Part shown: in pieces, positions 34,597 through 46,367 of the stretch
Layout: the number at the start of each line of letters is the position of its first letter
How positions within the stretch are numbered: position 1 is the first letter of the stretch
Assembly: GCF_051014685.1 (NCBI RefSeq)
Contig: NC_135059.1
Coordinates: forward strand, 2,356,001-2,420,000
DNA length: 64,000 nt
Direction of reading: 5' to 3'
Source of the DNA: Ptiloglossa arizonensis
Taxonomy: Eukaryota > Arthropoda > Insecta > Hymenoptera > Colletidae
Position numbers and translations under genes: made by a program
Notes under the pieces: generated by a model
Seen by the model: the letters and a program-made list of their open reading frames with translations, nothing else
The model's database searches: none
What the model was told of the DNA's origin: nothing

Positions 34597-35490
34597 TTAT
34601 TCGATGTCACTATCGTTACCGTAATTCAAAACAATAAGACTTTTCTTTTTAATTGAAAGAAACTCGCTATCTTTGTCGCTTGAAATGTTTGGAAGTTCGT
34701 CTTCATTTTCATTGCGAATGTAAATTCTTTCGGACGAATTTTTCTCAATATTTTCTGTTTGCATAAATTTTCTGATATTTGCTACAATTCGTTAAATTTC
34801 GACGAAATTTTAAGGCTCGTCGAATATTTGGATCAATGTCTATTATAGCGTATTCCAATTTTTTGACTAAGTCAAGAGCTTGTTACTAAGAAAATCGCAA
34901 ACAGATTTTCCACAGTTAATGAATCTGTTTCTTTGTATGTGACGAGACGTCACCTGCATCTGGATTTCAGATATGATATTTATTAATTCAATATCGGTTA
35001 ATTCACGATCTGCTGGTAAATCACTACTGTCACATATTTTTAAATTGGCAAAGCATTCTGTTTGAATCTCTTTTGATAAAGTAATAACATTGGATACTCC
35101 TTCTTCAGTTATTGGAACAGTATTTCCTGGTGCAATTATTTGTTTCCAGCAAGCATCTAGAGTTGAATGTTTTACATCACTTAAATCCAAAGCAATATTC
35201 TTAACACGATTTAAAGTACATATTATATTGTTTCAACGCTTCTAAAATCGTCAAATGTTCATCGTTTCCCAGTTTATTATACATACCCTGGAAAATACGT
35301 TTAATACAATTAATTTAGAAGGTAGCAATTATTCCTCGATCTAAAGGCTGGATTAAAGCATTTGACTATTTTTACTTTATGTAATTTTCTACTTTTACAA
35401 CGAAACAGTTGTAAAACCAATTACGAAAAATCGCATCAATAATCCATGACTGTTTATTTGCTACTCAATGTATGCAACAAAGTTTCTTTC
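34597..35490 (-). pseudogene. Tigger/pogo-type transposase pseudogene (minus strand)
   Basis: Tigger/pogo transposases are DDE enzymes of the Tc1-mariner superfamily. Reading the minus strand downward from about 35490: ANKQSWIIDAIFRNWFYNCF, a short stretch with stops, IQPLDRGIIATF (35354-35321), and FQGMYNKLGNDEHLTILEA. After a frameshift come SDVKHSTLDACWKQIIAPG and an open frame to 34867, then an acidic tail (RNENEDELPNISSDKDSEF) ending with TAA at 34599-34597. The block IQPLDRG carries the last catalytic Asp, and the CWK motif is typical of the C-terminal part. The LLLDNAPxHP region that normally lies between the FVVKVENY segment and IQPLDRG is missing, so the second catalytic Asp has been deleted. 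No N-terminal DNA-binding domain is seen upstream. This is an inactive, truncated relic; terminal repeats were not identified. Confidence 0.85.
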
Positions 35491-37278
35491 TGCGTCACAC
35501 GTTCCGCCAATCGATCTTACAATACCGACTGTATAAAACTATAAATTTTGTACGTATGTAAAAATATAAATATGTACGCATGTACATATCTGACTGTGTA
35601 AAAATGTGCCACATAAATTTAGGGACGGGTATATTTCATCCTGAGACGATCCTCGAGTCGTTTTCGACCCATCGAAGACACTATTGCAATAAATGCAGTT
35701 GGATGCATTTCTTCAGTCCTTTCGTTCTATTATAAAATTAGAAACACGAGTTTCGTACATTCGGAATATTTTCGACCCAAAATTCGAGCGTATAGTCGAA
35801 CACAAAAAGGCTGTTAAAAGAATAAGAAAAATATCGTGGCACCGTGTATTGAACCTAGTACGTGCTTCAAAATACACAAGTTGGGTATCGTTCGAAAGAT
35901 TTTTAAAGCTTCATCTTTCTCGCGATACTTTCGTCTCAAATTACTCGAGTATTATCGGGCAATTACATAATTGTTCCAGATTCCATTTTTAAAAACTCAA
36001 TCGTATCGAGTCTCGATCGTAAACATTTGCGAAGGTTTGCCGGATAAACCGAAATGATCAATTCCTGGATGTCTTCGATGATATTCCTGGACAGTCTTTC
36101 GTGTACGTACACATTTACCTCGAGTATAATTTCAAAAAACAACAAAGACTTACGAAACGACCCGATATTTGCTGTTTGATTTCTATTACGTTACATTTTT
36201 CTACGTTGCACATTCATTCGATCGAATTCCGTTTTTATTCAATTTTTAAATTACGCCCGTGATCAAACTTCGAGTCTGACACCGTATCGCGAGATAATTG
36301 AGAGATCTCGGATCGGATCGGCCGTCTCTGTTTCTCTTCCATCTTGAAGTGTGTATATAGGTGTCTACATTGCGCGCAGAGGGAAGTGTCTCGTAACGCG
36401 GTTAAGACCGAACTGAAACAGGTTGAGTTTAATGTTTGCCGGCGGTGGTAGGAATCGAATGAAATGCCGTTTGGGCTTGGCGCGTTCGTCCGGCACTGAA
36501 TCTTCACGACGCCCACCACGTGTCGTCAATGTACTCAGGGCTCTCCCTCTTTCTGTCCCTTTCTAACCTTAACGCGTCTCCGCGTAAACGTTATACGCGC
36601 GTGGTCTATTCCATGAACATCTTATAAGTCATTTTGACTCGTTCGAAGCGAGCTAAGGTAACTTCCTTCTCATTCACATCGAGAAACACCCCGCGAAACT
36701 CGTCGTCGTCGTCTTATACACCCGTTCCGCATCTTTCTCTGTTTTCTCTCCGGCTTGCTCGAAGGGACGTTTCACATCGATGATTCGAAGGAAAGAAAAA
36801 ATGTTTCTAAAATTTCATGTAACGAAACTCAACGTTTTGCGAATTTTTTTAGAAAGTATTTAAGTTTGACTTTAATTTTATTTCATTAACGAGCCGGAGA
36901 CCCTTGTTTACAGAAAAATATAAAAGAAACTATATAAGAGTCTTTTATTACTCGTATGCTCGCTGGAAAATTATATTAAACCGTTTCTCTGTCGAGTATT
37001 TTTCTTTCTTTCGATTATCCATCTTATTCCATTCATCCTTTGGGTACTGTCTTGATAATTTTTGAAATTTTACTTCAATGTTCGTAAGATGAGAGTAATA
37101 TTAGTTTTTGTAAAGGTTCAGATTATAATACCTGGTTTATTGTAATACACATGTATCTCGATTAAACCTAATATGAATGACGAACAGTGTCGTGTGCTTG
37201 TGACTGACTGAAGAAAACTAGAAAGGAAAATAACGGCCAAACCTTGCAGCGAATGACCGTTTTTTGACAGTACGAATA
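35491..37278. other. Non-genic spacer
   Basis: No gene is recognised. The segment is AT-rich overall. A CpG-richer piece at 36.24-36.75 kb carries short frames on the minus strand only. Confidence 0.6.
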
Positions 37279-37280
37279 TA

Positions 37281-37472
37281 GGTTGTTCGATAAGTTTTCT
37301 CGTTTTTTCCATTGTAAGAAAGACTATGACACTTTAACTTTGAACAACTGTAAATATACGAATGAGTCGACAGATCTACACGAAATTTCACAATAGTACC
37401 ATCTTTAGAAAAATAAAACGACGAAGCTAATAGCTCCATTTCTAATCGAACGACAAAACTTATCGAGCAACC
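37281..37472 (-). mobile_element. Mariner-derived MITE, 192 bp
   Basis: It is flanked by TA (37279-37280 and 37473-37474). The ends GGTTGTTCGATAAG and CTTATCGAGCAACC are inverted. Read on the minus strand it matches the first 190 bp or so of the mariner at 1234: TIR, GAAATGGAGCTATTAG, AAAGATGGTACTATTG, TACAGTTGTTCAAAG, AGTCATAG-like sequence, then ACAATGGAAAA at the transposase start codon (ATG at 37312-37310). Immediately after this it jumps to the other terminal repeat. It is therefore an internal-deletion derivative that kept the 5' leader and lost the whole coding region. Confidence 0.9.
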
Positions 37473-37474
37473 TA

Positions 37475-38118
37475 TTACAGTCCCTGAAACCCAACATAGT
37501 AATATCATTGACGTCAACATGTATCACTAACCAAGTCATTGTTGCATTTATCCCAACAACAGTAATAACAGTAATATAAATAGTATAATAGTATAAATAC
37601 AAATTGGGAAGTAAAATTGTCCAAAACTGACAATTACAAGTCAAACTTCAAGAAGCGTACTTCGATTCAGTTCGTGCACTACGAATCTGACTGGTAGTTT
37701 AAACCGAGCGAGATAAAAGCAGCGCGCGTTATCGTTTCATTCCTTAAATATTTACACGTAGCTAAGAATAAACGTACTACGTGCTCGAGCGCGGTAAAAT
37801 GAAATAGCACGGTAGAATAAAACAACGCGACAAGAGAAGTTAACTAAGGTCGTTTGTCTACGAAACGTCGCGACGCGTCTCTCGCCGTACGCTTCCGTGC
37901 AAGCAATGTAAAACAATGCACGCCCGTTCACGAAGTGGCAACGTCATGCTTTCGTCGCGATCTCTATTCGTCGTAGCGTTCAGTGTACGACACTGTTGGT
38001 GTTTGTGCGAAGTAATTGAAAAATAATCGTTTATACGTAATCAAGTACCGTCAAATTGGCTTCGTTAGCTTTCTTCTTTTTCTCTTTGCGCGATAACGCT
38101 ATTTTAACCTATCCGTTC
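37475..38118. other. Non-genic spacer
   Basis: No gene is recognised. Mixed composition; nothing is notable besides the CGTTC target duplication that begins the next element. Confidence 0.6.
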
Positions 38119-38432
38119 TGTTGGAGTGAAAGCAACAATGATCTTAAGGGTGGCAGATGTCGATGTCAGTTTTAAGAACTGTCTCCGTATCGGCGCGGAA
38201 GGGTCGTCCGCCATGCGGTCAATGGTTTGGCCATTTTCCTTTTTTGGCTTTTCTCTTTAGTCGAGTTCCAAGTCCAGAGCCAGAAAGACCACACGACACT
38301 GTCGTCGTTCACATCAAGATATATCTTCTCATAGACATATATATTCTTATACATACAATAACTATACTACTAGATACGCGAGATCCCTGAATATTATAAT
38401 AAACTAGATATTACAATCTGAACTTTGCAACA
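38119..38432 (+). mobile_element. Solo LTR, copia-type, 314 bp
   Basis: The segment starts TGTTGGAGTG and ends CTTTGCAACA, giving the TGTTG...CAACA inverted ends typical of Ty1/copia LTRs. It is flanked by an exact 5-bp direct repeat CGTTC (38114-38118 and 38433-38437), the target-site duplication expected from LTR integrase. An AATAAA (38398-38403) lies near the end, where the R region would end. No gag-pol sequence adjoins it, so it is a solo LTR left by recombination between two LTRs. Orientation is assigned from the poly(A) signal. The family was not identified. Confidence 0.85.
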
Positions 38433-40819
38433 CGTTCGAAAGGATTAATTCCGTGCAATTCCGTTTATTGTACGTAGCGCGTGTACAGGGTCCGTTGTCC
38501 GATGACTTCGCCGGACACCGTGGGGTTGAATTGTAAAAAATGGCAACGCTCGTGGCACGTGTACCGCGCGCAACACGTTTCCAGCGCGAGTGTATTTTTA
38601 ATTCGAACGATCAAGGTTCGGTCCGAGGGGCTCGATCATTTTTCGAATTCACTTACCGTGAAACACGGCATTAGTGTTCCGCTCGCGGCCCTCGCTGCGG
38701 AACGTATTACCGGTGTTCTCCCCCGGCGAAGATAAATCAGTCGCAATTCCCTCCGTAACTATCGCGCCGCGGCGCGGCTTGATTGTTTCATAATATTTTT
38801 CATCGAGGACACCACCAACGGGGCTCCGTATAACGGGTATATCGGGCCCGAACACGTGTAGGAAGCGTGCATAAAACACTTTGTTCCGTTACCATTTTCC
38901 CCTATTCTTCCCGGGGAATTAATTTATTCCACGCGCTCGTGCGCGAGTCCATTAAACTTCACGGTTACGATTCCCGATCCGTCGATAAATCGTCGCGCGT
39001 TATCTTCTGTTTACATCTGCCTTATCCGTACGTGGTCGATTCTTTCGCGAGAGCCGACCGGATCCCGAAGGATCGATGATCGTGGTAGGTGGATCGGGCG
39101 ATCGATCGACTCCATTCAGGAAGAGGCGCTTTTATCTTCCGCGGGCGCGATAAGAGACGCACCGATGCGTTCGCGAAAGGATCCACGCCCACGTGCCCTA
39201 CGGAGTTATTTCTCACGTGCTGCCAGCGAGCCACTTGAACAAAACAACCGGTACCACTATGACACCGGTCCGTGATCGCGTGTCCTCGTATTCGGGTAAT
39301 TGGGTCGATCGATGGGAACGACAATATCGCGATATTATCATATTTTACTCGTTAACTTGTTCAACGCCACGCGGATCGTACGCGGCCATGCCTATCGGCT
39401 CGTCTCTGTACGAATTACCGTAAGTAACGCGAGTAGTTTCCTCTGAGCGGAAAGAACCAAACGTAACGGTTTATTCGCGGTTGTTGATCGTTGAAAAATT
39501 TCCTCTCATTTTCTCCAATGGTTATTCGTCGATCGATCGATTATAATTGTAGCTGGATGGGGACCGTTTCTTCCAACTCGCTCTGAAAATACTTGAAATC
39601 TAGTGTAACTGTTTCCTTGATCTTCAAAAGCAATTGGTTCACTTCTATATCGATATTTAAATTGTAAGAAAGTATAGGTTGAATTTCTGTAAGAGAAATT
39701 CCAAGAGTCCTCTTCTATACGAAGGTTTGTAATTTATTAAGCAGTTCGTGTTTACATCGATAGTCGAACCCGCATAAAGTACTAAACACCTGTACAGTAC
39801 TGTGCTCTTCTATTATATTCAATTATAGAGTTGTTTTTATAATCTCCAATTTTCCCCTCGGAATCGGAAAAACGATCGACCCAAATCCGCCATTAAATAA
39901 ATACGAAGAGTCCCGGTTCGAGATAACAAGCACCTCGAATTTAAGCGAAAATTTCAGTCGCAAAATCGATCGCACATCTTTCCCGAAAAATAGAACACTT
40001 CTCCGTAATATTTAATTTACGCCTCTCTTCGAATATACCATCGTCGTCGTAAATGAAAAGAAGAAATTAATTTTTCTAAAATACAACTTCCTCCTTTCGA
40101 CCTACCGAAACCACAATTTCATACGTCACGATCTAATAAAATTCCCCAGTCGTGTTACGTTGGTACTCGCGATATCTTTTCTGGTTTCCGACAATAGCAC
40201 GTTGTTGGTGTCCGTGAGGCAACGTCGTAATGCACCACGAAACGACGTTATCCTTGACTCGGCGGCGAGATCTCGGCCGCGCGCGGCGTAATTAATATAA
40301 TAATACAAATAACCGCGACACGTAACGATCTAATGGCGGATACGAGCGGTACAATGGCGTACGATCGCCGTGAAATTGCACCGCTGGAATTTGGAGCAGG
40401 TGAAAGAGACACCTGAGTCTAGAAGAGGATCGTCGTCGTACGTTGCAACAGCCACGCGCGAACGCGAGCCCGTGTGCACCTACTCGAGATCGATTCAATC
40501 GGCGATCGCCGCGGGTGAACAGAGAGACTTATATACGTGCATGCACGCCGGCGATCCCGCCTACTACCGTCCGCTTCCTTCGTCCTGGAATTATTTTCAT
40601 ACTTTCACGTAAAGTGATTGTTTGGCTCGGGCCACCGGGGTCTGCTCCCTCGAGCATGAACGGCTCCGGTAATTAAATTTATATCGTATCGACATCCGAC
40701 CGTTGCACGCGGACAACCGAGCGCGCGTGCTCGCTTCCAATTTCCAACATCGACGATCTTTCTCGACGTATCGTCGCCTCGAACGATGCAATTCGCCGGA
40801 CCTGGCTCGGCCAGTGTTT
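38433..40819. other. Non-genic spacer with CpG-rich island
   Basis: No gene is recognised. 38.46-39.4 kb is CpG-rich with a GGGAATTAATTTATTCCACG element near 38915. 39.5-40.1 kb is AT-rich. 40.2-40.7 kb is again CpG-rich, with GCGTAATTAATATAATAATA near 40285. These are the same island type as at 10.1 kb. Confidence 0.55.
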
Positions 40820-41278
40820 ACAGCTTCTTTTCCAACGCGAATAAGTCACGAGAGCTTTTTCGTAATTGGCGATTGTCCACCGTGAATAGAATATTGTTCG
40901 TCACGTTCCGATGTACCTTCCAGGTCTTCCTCGGTCGATTACTAAAACCTACTTAGTACACACGAGTCGTTAACAGCTTCTTTTCTAACGCGAATAAGTC
41001 ACGAGAGCTTTTTCGTAATTGGCGATTGTCCACCGTGAATAGAATATTGTTCGTCACGTTCCGATGTACCTTCCAGGTCTTCCTCGGTCGATTACTAAAA
41101 CCTACTTAGTACACACGAGTCGTTAACAGCTTCTTTTCTAACGCGAATAAGTCACGAGAGCTTTTTCGTAATTGGCGATTGTCCACCGTGAATAGAATAT
41201 TGTTCGTCACGTTCCGATGTACGTTCCAGGTCTTCCTCGGTCGATTACTAAAACCTACTTGGTACACACGAGTCGTTA
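40820..41278. repeat. Nearly identical tandem triplication, 153-bp unit
   Basis: ACAGCTTCTTTT begins at 40820, 40973 and 41126, exactly 153 bp apart. The three copies differ at only a few positions: CCAACG versus CTAACG in copy 1, and GTACGTTCC and CTTGGTACAC in copy 3. This indicates recent duplication or homogenisation. Landmarks include GAATAAGTCACGAGAGC and GTACACACGAGTCGTTAA. Although 153 is a multiple of three, no convincing frame runs through it. Confidence 0.97.
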
Positions 41279-44204
41279 ACTTTCGTATTCGAGACACTGG
41301 AAATGGGTAATTGTACAAGGCGTGGCGATTGAACGAGTTCACCTAAATAACTATCTTAGTTTTTGCTCTACGAGAAAACTTCTCCGTGCAAAGTTGCACC
41401 GTTTCAAGGGCTACGTGTAATCACGGAAAGAAGTTTTTCTCGAGGTTTCTCTTTTACGAGATTTCAAGATCGTTTCTTTAAACGAGATTCTAGATTTCTT
41501 TTTTTGTTATTATGGAACATAAGAAGACAAATTTAACGACAGGAATAGTCGGTTCATTAATTCTCGAATTTTTTATTTTATGCACTGCAAAGATGAGAGA
41601 ATAAACTTGAAGTCTCGTAGAAAAAGGACCTTGAGTAAACTTCTTTTCGCGAAGAGACACCGTGTATACGTACCAATTAACGGACCTGTTCACCTTTTCG
41701 ATTCAATTTGTTATTTATACGTTCGACACTCTTGTAAAAAAAAAAATAACAATCCCCTCTTTTACTAATAGTAACACACAAAAGATAAACACTTATTAAG
41801 AAAAATACTCACAGAACACCTCAACGTGCAATTATGTACAATCAATAATGCGATGAATAAATTTCGGAAACAATATACGCAAAGTAACGTGCTTCGTTAA
41901 AGACAATTTATAAATCTTGTCTCGCAGCAACGCGTGCTACGAAACGAACCGATCGTGATCGATTCTGGAAAATTACTAGAACCGCTCAGTGAACGCGAAA
42001 ACAACTGGAAATATCGGGCACCGTGCATAATTTGAACAAAACGTATCTTAAAATATCAATGACAACTTATTTCGATACCTGTTTGACACCTTGACGCGAT
42101 GCTTGGAAATCGATATCTACGTATCGGTATTAATGAGTACGTTTTATCGGATCGGTTTCTCTACTAGTTCTATTTAAAAAGTGGACCTATACGCATATTA
42201 CATTTGCACCGCAGCACTCGAAAGAAAAACGATATCGCGAAAAGATCAGTCGCCCATTACGGCGTTCGATTTTTTCCACTGTGAATGTTTTCGTTGTACC
42301 TCGTTTGGAAAAGAGCCACAACTTGTTTCGGTTTTTCGAAAATCACGCTGCACGATCGGAAATTACTTACGAACGAATCTAATATTCCTCGAGGACGATC
42401 GTCCAGAACGACGGACCTCGTTCGTCCCGCGTTTCGAGACACGGAATAACATAACGGACGTAATATCTCGTCGTGATTGTACGCGTCTGCGGCTCGTGCG
42501 TCCGTTAAGATGACCGCGTATTACCGGTGGAACCCCCGTGGAGTGAAATGGGTCCATTCAAGGGGCATTCGGGGCCGGCGGTACTGCAAGGGACTTTTGA
42601 GTATCAAAGAGCACTGTGTTCTTGCATAGTATTCCCATCGGGGTGCATAGATGCTGCATAATGGGACGGTTCAACGAATTAAATGTTCCTCGTTTGGCGG
42701 ATCCGCCGAATAAGTGTTTCACATCGACTTAATGAAATCGTCTATCGGTATCGAGCACGATTTTCAATGTTGGAATCCAAAGAGGTGAACGAACCGAATT
42801 AGAACGTATCCACTTAATGTATCTTGACGTGAATAAAAATTTCTTTTCGACAATATGATTATTAAACGACAATACACATTTCGAGAAACGTAAGTATGTC
42901 TCTCGTTCTCTTTGGATTGTATGCAATAAATCTTTGACCAATTGCTACCTTTCCAAAATCATGAAAAGCTAACCTAATTGTCCTGATTTTCGTGGCAGTT
43001 CTATTTCGATTTAAACATCATGATTCTTCGGTTGTGAACTTTCACAGCTAAGTAACTAACGAAATTTCAATTTCTGTGGAAAATATCATCACGTATGGTT
43101 ATATATTTTCTTCTGAAGAAATTAAATTTCACTTCGTGAATACTTAAAAATTTTTGGAATTGGTTACATTTACAACAAAAAATGGAATCGTTTCCTCTGT
43201 GTCTCCGATCGAAAGGAATTTTTTCTATGTCAAAAGCTAACGGAGATATTTTGATTAGAGAGTTTTTGCCTCACCCTGTGTATTAGTGTTCACTAAGTGG
43301 AAAGAGGGAACGATCTTACCCTTTAGTTATTATTCGGACGAATAAATGCGAGTGTTTAGAGTTTATGCGAGTGTAGACTTTGAAATGGAAAGCAAAAACA
43401 GTAAATAATTCCTGCAACGTTTCATCGCTTCGATAGATGATCGTTTCATCGATCAAAAATAGAACCTAATCGCTTCCAATCGATGGATAAAAGATTCTAA
43501 GATTCTCCGCCGTCTCGGCCTAGTCGAAACAAATGTTCAGTTTATATTTCGATCGGTAATTATTTCAGAAATTTTCGCTCAAGCGTGGACTTAATTAGCC
43601 GGTTTTATACGACCGCATTAACTCCATAACAATAATATTGGACCGATACACGAATATCGTCGGCTCATTAAGGATCGTCCGGCCGATATCCTTGCAACGA
43701 TTTACGTCCGCGATGGTGGGTAGTATTTCACGCGGTGAATTGATAATCCTCGCACGGGCCGACGATTACCGGTATCCGCCGGCATACTAATTAATTGCGG
43801 TTCGATCATTATACCCCGCACTTAATTTTACACGTGGCTCCTTCGAACCAACCGCGTTTCGCGATAAACGCGTCGACCGTAAAACACTTTCCGGGTGGAA
43901 AAAAGTCGGCTGCTCGCGAATATTACTTTTTCTCTTCCCGTCTCCCCTTTCCGCGCGAGGTCGTTGCGTTAAATTTGAATTTACAGGCGGATACACGCGA
44001 GCCGCTCTTCCTGGATTTTCCTGGTAAGGACCCGTGGATCGGTGGAGGGACGAGAATACTCGGCCTCGCGTTATCTCATCGGTTAATTGCGACTGTCAAC
44101 CGGAGCTCGTGATTTACGGGACCGCGGGCAACGATATCGTCTCGTCCTTCTCCGGCCACCGCATCCTAGATTATCGATTCTTCTCGTAGAACCAGTTAGT
44201 TAAC
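41279..44204. other. Non-genic spacer
   Basis: No gene is recognised. A poly-A run lies near 41737. A transposon-like terminus (CTCACCCTGTGTATTA) lies at about 43270-43287. 43.56-44.1 kb is a CpG-rich island with TTAATTAGCC (about 43591) and ACTAATTAATTGCGG (about 43787). Confidence 0.55.
43560..44110. promoter_or_regulatory. CpG-rich island with TAATTA cores (candidate cis-regulatory element)
   Basis: The block is dense in CGGCCGATA-type sequence and carries TTAATTAGCCGG, ACTAATTAATTGCGG and GGTTAATTGCG. It is non-coding as far as can be seen. It resembles the islands at 10.1, 25.0 and 38.9 kb; function is inferred. Confidence 0.3.
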
Positions 44205-44543
44205 ATGGCCGCGAACGTACCAGCAGATTCCGTGCCATTCGAAGACCGTAATGGATATGTAATAATGATTCATATTCGCGGGACGTTCGAATCGCACGAT
44301 TTAAGGTCGTGGAAATGTAACGTACGACAACCTCTTGAAATTTACCCGCGTCCATTTGCGAACCGCTTTATTCGGACGGAAGTCACAATTTCACTCAGCT
44401 ACCTATCAATCCGCTTCCTGTATTTTTCAGAATACGTCTCGCGCAGCAACGAACCGCTGGTGTCTTTCCATGAAATTTTATCATTCCAGTTTAATTGCCA
44501 AACGTTCGACTATTTTTTCGAACAGGTGAACATTTATCGATAA
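44205..44543 (+). CDS. Unrecognised 112-codon ATG open frame (candidate only)
   Basis: The start context TTAACATGGCC is favourable for insect initiation. The frame opens MAANVPADSVPFEDRNGYVI and closes at 44541-44543. Near its end GAACAG is followed by GTGAAC, a possible donor. No domain is recognised, and there is no signal peptide or repeat. The first 30 residues look more protein-like than the remainder. It lies just after a CpG island and 37 bp before another ATG frame on the same strand. It may be noise. Confidence 0.15.
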   Translation: MAANVPADSVPFEDRNGYVIMIHIRGTFESHDLRSWKCNVRQPLEIYPRPFANRFIRTEVTISLSYLSIRFLYFSEYVSRSNEPLVSFHEILSFQFNCQTFDYFFEQVNIYR

Positions 44544-44579
44544 GATTAATAACAATTTTCTCGACGTTTCGATCAAAGG

Positions 44580-44858
44580 ATGTTTTTCACTCGCAATCTT
44601 TCACTTAGTCTTGTTCTTTTTATTTTCACTTTTATTTTGGTACTTTTTGGGTATTGCGCATGCAATTTTGTCTCCTCGAAATGTCGAGAAAATAATTATT
44701 GTGGTAAGAATTTAGGAGAATTCTCTGAACACGAAATGGAAAATTTGAAAAACAATTTAACCGTGTCGGCTTGTTCCTGGCCACCATTATTCGCTTGCAA
44801 TGAGCGTGTATATACGCTAATGATACAAATGGTTAACCAGACACCTGTAAACCGTTAA
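44580..44858 (+). CDS. Candidate small secreted Cys-containing peptide frame (92 codons)
   Basis: An ATG at 44580 opens MFFTRN followed by a hydrophobic stretch (about residues 7-24) ending GYCAC, resembling a signal peptide. The remainder has six Cys in all (residues 26, 28, 35, 41, 65, 73), one potential glycosylation site (NLT) and a stop at 44856-44858. After residue 41 the DNA reads TGTGGTAAGAAT, a good donor match, so only the first 42 residues may be exonic. No family is recognised; Cys spacing does not match a toxin or defensin pattern that I know. The sequence is AT-rich and this could be a chance frame. Confidence 0.2.
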   Translation: MFFTRNLSLSLVLFIFTFILVLFGYCACNFVSSKCRENNYCGKNLGEFSEHEMENLKNNLTVSACSWPPLFACNERVYTLMIQMVNQTPVNR

Positions 44859-46367
44859 AGATATTCTCGGGCGTATCGAGACACCGCACCGATCGAGAAA
44901 GATGCTCGACTCGACCGAACGACGATTAAAAATGAAGAGTCGAGAGTAACGATAAAAGTTTCGTCTATCGTTCGATTGTTTTATCATGGTTGTCGAAACG
45001 TGTCGACGACAGTCATCGAACGAGATAATTGGAGCGTCTATGATTGGCACGTACGGGGCGCAAGGGAAACGTAATCGCAACAGAATTTGCACGTTTCAAT
45101 GGGGACACTTAAACCGCGGGTGGGCCCATGTTTCTCATTGTCCGCATGTCGTTCGTAAGAGGCAGAATAATGGGCGCTATCTGCAGCAGCAGTACACCGA
45201 CGTTGTAGCATAATAAAAAAATATAAGGTCGCGGGCCAGATACCACACACTGAGCACCGTCTCTTTTTCTCCTCCCGGGCCCTTCCCCTCGTCCCTACTT
45301 TTTTCCCCCCCTTGTCACGGGCCTCGTATAGCAAAAGAACGTATTACCGGATACCGATCGAAGTAAGATATTGCGGGACAATCGCGGATTGCTTCTTTCA
45401 TTCGTACCCCGCCCCTCCCACCGGGCAATATTTCTCTCGAAATGAAATTTAATAAAGGACCGGATCTGCTCGGAGGATCTCTTCGCGTCGCGAATTCTTT
45501 TGCTCTTCTCTCGCTCGTGGTCTCATCCTCCGATCGCAGAGAACCTTCCAGCGATTCTTGAACCCTCCTGGTCGTCGATTGACGAGAATCGTCGCGTACG
45601 CGACGACAACAGCTGCGCTGAAAATCGAAGTGAACGAATTTCTACCCGTGCCGTTAAATGCGAAATTCTTCTCTTCGAAATCGATAGGTATTTTCCCGTA
45701 CGTTGTATTCGAAAATACTCCGTTGGCCGGGCTATTAGGATGTTTAGAAATTAAAGGTATCAGAAGCGACAGTTTCACCGTGGCCGACATACGGTTCGCG
45801 TGTCGTGTCGTAACGGATAGAGAATAATGGTCTTTATCTGCCTGCAGCGAGTGTACTTTAATATGACGAGAAAATATAAGGTTGCCGGGCTCGATATGAT
45901 ACCGCACGCTGAGCAACAGTGGGATTTTTTCAGTGTTCAACGGTGCACGCCGTGCTCCCGTACGTCTCGTTCTCGTCCGCGGTACGTAGGTACCCACTGC
46001 TCGCCTAACAAAAAAAATTCACCGATTACCCTCTTTGTAGTCCGGGCGAAATTAACACAGAGATAAGCCCGGGGTTTATTTATCGTTATTGTATCACTAT
46101 TTCACTTTCACACTTCGGTGGAGAGCCGCGCTAGTGGAAACCGATTAACCCAGATGCCCACATAGGAAATTGCTTCCCCACGAGGTTCGATTTTTTCCAA
46201 GGCACGTTTCTTTCCTCTACACGGCCCTCCGTTACCGATCACGGTACTGTCGATTTACGCGATCGAATCCTCGCTTCTTACGTACGCGAGTCATTTTTCA
46301 AAAATGTCGCCTTGCAGCCTTTGTCGCGAATGCTTCTCCTATGAATTTTAGACGAAATTACTCGAAC
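44859..46367. other. Non-genic spacer with a diverged dispersed repeat
   Basis: No gene is recognised. AATAATGG, CTGCAG, AAAATATAAGGT, GGGC, GATACC(A/G)CAC and CTGAGCA occur in the same order at about 45165-45260 and 45825-45920, indicating a diverged duplication of about 95 bp offset by about 660 bp. A C- and T-rich low-complexity stretch lies at 45260-45320. Confidence 0.55.

Noticed and set aside
45449..45997. 182-codon minus-strand open frame
   Set aside because: It starts with GTG and overlaps several plus-strand frames and the diverged repeat. No domain is seen.
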